Shown here: piece by piece, positions 62,764-64,000 of the stretch
Layout of the letters: each line of letters starts with the position of its first letter
Position numbering within the stretch: position 1 is the stretch's first letter
Source: Jejuia pallidilutea
GTDB lineage: Bacteria > Bacteroidota > Bacteroidia > Flavobacteriales > Flavobacteriaceae
Direction of reading: 5' to 3'
Assembly (NCBI RefSeq): GCF_002973595.1
Contig: NZ_PVEO01000002.1
Span: 496,001 to 560,000 of the forward strand
Length of the DNA: 64,000 nt
Notes under the pieces: generated by a model
What the model was told of the DNA's origin: nothing
Seen by the model: the letters and a program-made list of their open reading frames with translations, nothing else
The model's database searches: none
Translations under genes and position numbers: made by a program

Positions 62764-64000
62764 TTATTCTGGTCTTATCCACATACAATGACCACCACCG
62801 GCTACCATTTTAGCTTTTACTATATCGCCCTTTTTTGCTGTACCGATTCTTACTTGATATGCTTCAGGGTTCGATTTGCTGTTGGTAACTTCGGTATCTT
62901 CGTAATAGGTAATAATGTAATTTTTGTCGTCTTCAAGAAAATCCAAATTGATATCCAAGGTTCCGCCATCGTTGTGCACCGACCCAATAAACCATTGGTC
63001 GCCGTAGCGTCTTGCTGTAGAAATATAGCCATCCATTTTGGCATGCAATATTTTAGTTTCATCCCATTTTCCAACGGGCATTTCTTGAATAAATTCAAAT
63101 AAATCCTGCTTTTCGGTATAAGCTTCAGGGGCATCTGGAATACAAACCAAGCCACTAAATATAATCAAGGTTCTGGCAGCTTCTGCGGCAACCGTGGTAT
63201 GTAATGAATTAAGCTTTTTGGGTCCTTTCTCTCTTTCCCCGGCGTTTACACTGGAAATATCGAAAATACCATTATTCATATCCAACGGTCCTTGAAGGGC
63301 GTTAATCAATGCCATTCTAATGAAGGTTTTTTGGGTAAACGCTCTTCTGGAATCTTGTTGTGCATGGCAAAATTCTCGTGTAATGGCATTAGGATAGGTT
63401 CTGGTTACTCCTGTAAATGGCACGGGACCATCATGAAAATCAATCAACAAATTGCTTTTGGCGCTCATTTGAATAGCGTTTCTAGTAAAAGGTACATTTG
63501 AACCCATAAAACCATATTTAATCCCTTTCATCCCTAAAGATTGGTAATATGGAAACAAAGCTTCGTCGCCATAATCGCCCTGACGCCTGTCGTAATATAA
63601 AATCAGTTCTACTCCTTTTTCTTCAGCATAGGCCGCTACTTTGTCTAAATCCAATTTTTCAGACATGGTCATTTTTCCTGGTTCTACCTTGGTGTACCAA
63701 GCATCATCAATTAGGAAGTATTCAATATCATTTTCGGCTGCAAAATCTATAAATCGGAAATAGCTTTCGTTGTCTATACCGTACGTAAATCCATCTTCAG
63801 TGGTAAAACCATGTACTCGCCAATCCCAAAGGGTTTTTCCTGGTTTAATCCAAGAAGCATCTTGAATTTGGTTGGGTGCCGCCACATTTAAAGGTACTGT
63901 ATTGGTTAACAAGTCACCTATTTGGTCTTCCAAAAGAATAAGGCGCCAAGGCGTGATCAAACGTTTCTCCTCGGATTTAAACGGGTTGTTTGCAACCAGT
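62764..64000 (-). CDS. GH97-family alpha-glycosidase with unusual catalytic residues (5' end outside window)
   Basis: At least 411 codons; the frame runs from beyond the right edge to the TAA at 62764. The barrel shows WDWRVHGFTTEDGFTYGIDN, FAAENDIEYFLIDDAWY, GVELILYYDRR, GIKYGFMGSN (about 63500-63530), LLIDFHDGPVPFTGVTRTYP and AITREFCHAQQ, which are GH97 landmarks. Retaining GH97 enzymes have GIKVDFMD with an Asp nucleophile; here Gly stands at that position, as in the inverting SusB type (GVKTGYVG). SusB has Glu in its NAHEA motif, where this protein has Asp (DFHDG). So it fits neither known type. Clear signal peptide not visible because the N-terminus is missing. Confidence 0.85.
   Translation of the reverse strand, partial: LVANNPFKSEEKRLITPWRLILLEDQIGDLLTNTVPLNVAAPNQIQDASWIKPGKTLWDWRVHGFTTEDGFTYGIDNESYFRFIDFAAENDIEYFLIDDAWYTKVEPGKMTMSEKLDLDKVAAYAEEKGVELILYYDRRQGDYGDEALFPYYQSLGMKGIKYGFMGSNVPFTRNAIQMSAKSNLLIDFHDGPVPFTGVTRTYPNAITREFCHAQQDSRRAFTQKTFIRMALINALQGPLDMNNGIFDISSVNAGEREKGPKKLNSLHTTVAAEAARTLIIFSGLVCIPDAPEAYTEKQDLFEFIQEMPVGKWDETKILHAKMDGYISTARRYGDQWFIGSVHNDGGTLDINLDFLEDDKNYIITYYEDTEVTNSKSNPEAYQVRIGTAKKGDIVKAKMVAGGGHCMWIRPE

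Noticed and set aside
1-64000. CRISPR array or rRNA operon
   Set aside because: No repeat-spacer pattern and no rRNA signature were found; the only regularly spaced repeats are the five phased decamers.
37929-64000. SusC/SusD-like import genes
   Set aside because: No TonB-dependent receptor plug or SusD-like lipoprotein sequence is encoded in the locus part that is visible.

Overview
The window looks like a marine flavobacterium (Bacteroidota, Flavobacteriaceae or close). It is AT-rich, has the TTG-N19-TAnnTTTG promoter type, and carries Bacteroidota-specific families (CzcA-TolC fusion, DUF4290, DUF6786-like, BT4734-type and DUF3987-type mobility proteins) plus a large sulfatase-rich polysaccharide locus. 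Most genes lie on the minus strand. Family assignments come from motifs read by eye; no database search was run.

Region 1 (1-16686) is a genomic island whose right edge abuts the 3' end of mnmE. Reading leftward on the minus strand from mnmE it holds a zinc-ribbon/HTH protein, a tyrosine recombinase, an unrecognised protein, two small HTH proteins, a BT4734-type protein and a PriCT_2/DUF3987 primase-helicase-like protein. A defence module follows: an XRE regulator, a 1089-aa type IIG-like restriction-methyltransferase and a long prokaryotic Argonaute whose PIWI catalytic aspartates appear to be missing. A metal-resistance part (small Cys/His-rich protein and CzcA-TolC fusion) runs off the left edge. 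The restriction gene carries two in-frame copies of a dispersed palindromic repeat, and a third copy lies between it and the Argonaute gene. The mnmE 3' end matches, from memory, 16 of 18 bases of the SGI1 attachment core.

Region 2 (16687-37770) is conserved chromosome: mnmE, a CvfB-like RNA-binding protein, DUF2853, a menaquinone block (menD, isochorismate synthase, a hotdog thioesterase), an exported FAM20-like kinase candidate, a beta-propeller lipoprotein, murA-DUF4290, a VWA lipoprotein, DUF493, a P-loop NTPase and recQ (both with TTG starts), fmt, HU, YqgE, a class IV aminotransferase, a START-like protein, a CAT-anticodon tRNA with clear promoter and terminator, and a saccharopine-dehydrogenase-like protein. 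A pseudogene with four in-frame stops but an intact frame lies next to murA.

Region 3 (37929-64000) is a polysaccharide-degradation locus, all on the minus strand and continuing past the right edge. It has eight intact formylglycine-type sulfatases, one sulfatase remnant, two GH116 paralogues, a GH95, a GH36/Sip1-type alpha-galactosidase, a GH97 with unusual active-site residues, a GH117/GH43-like beta-propeller enzyme and a DUF6786-like protein. Nearly all have export or lipoprotein signals. The set fits stepwise desulfation and exo-cleavage of a heavily sulfated galactose- and/or fucose-containing algal polysaccharide in the periplasm. No SusC/SusD pair, regulator or endo-acting enzyme lies inside the window.
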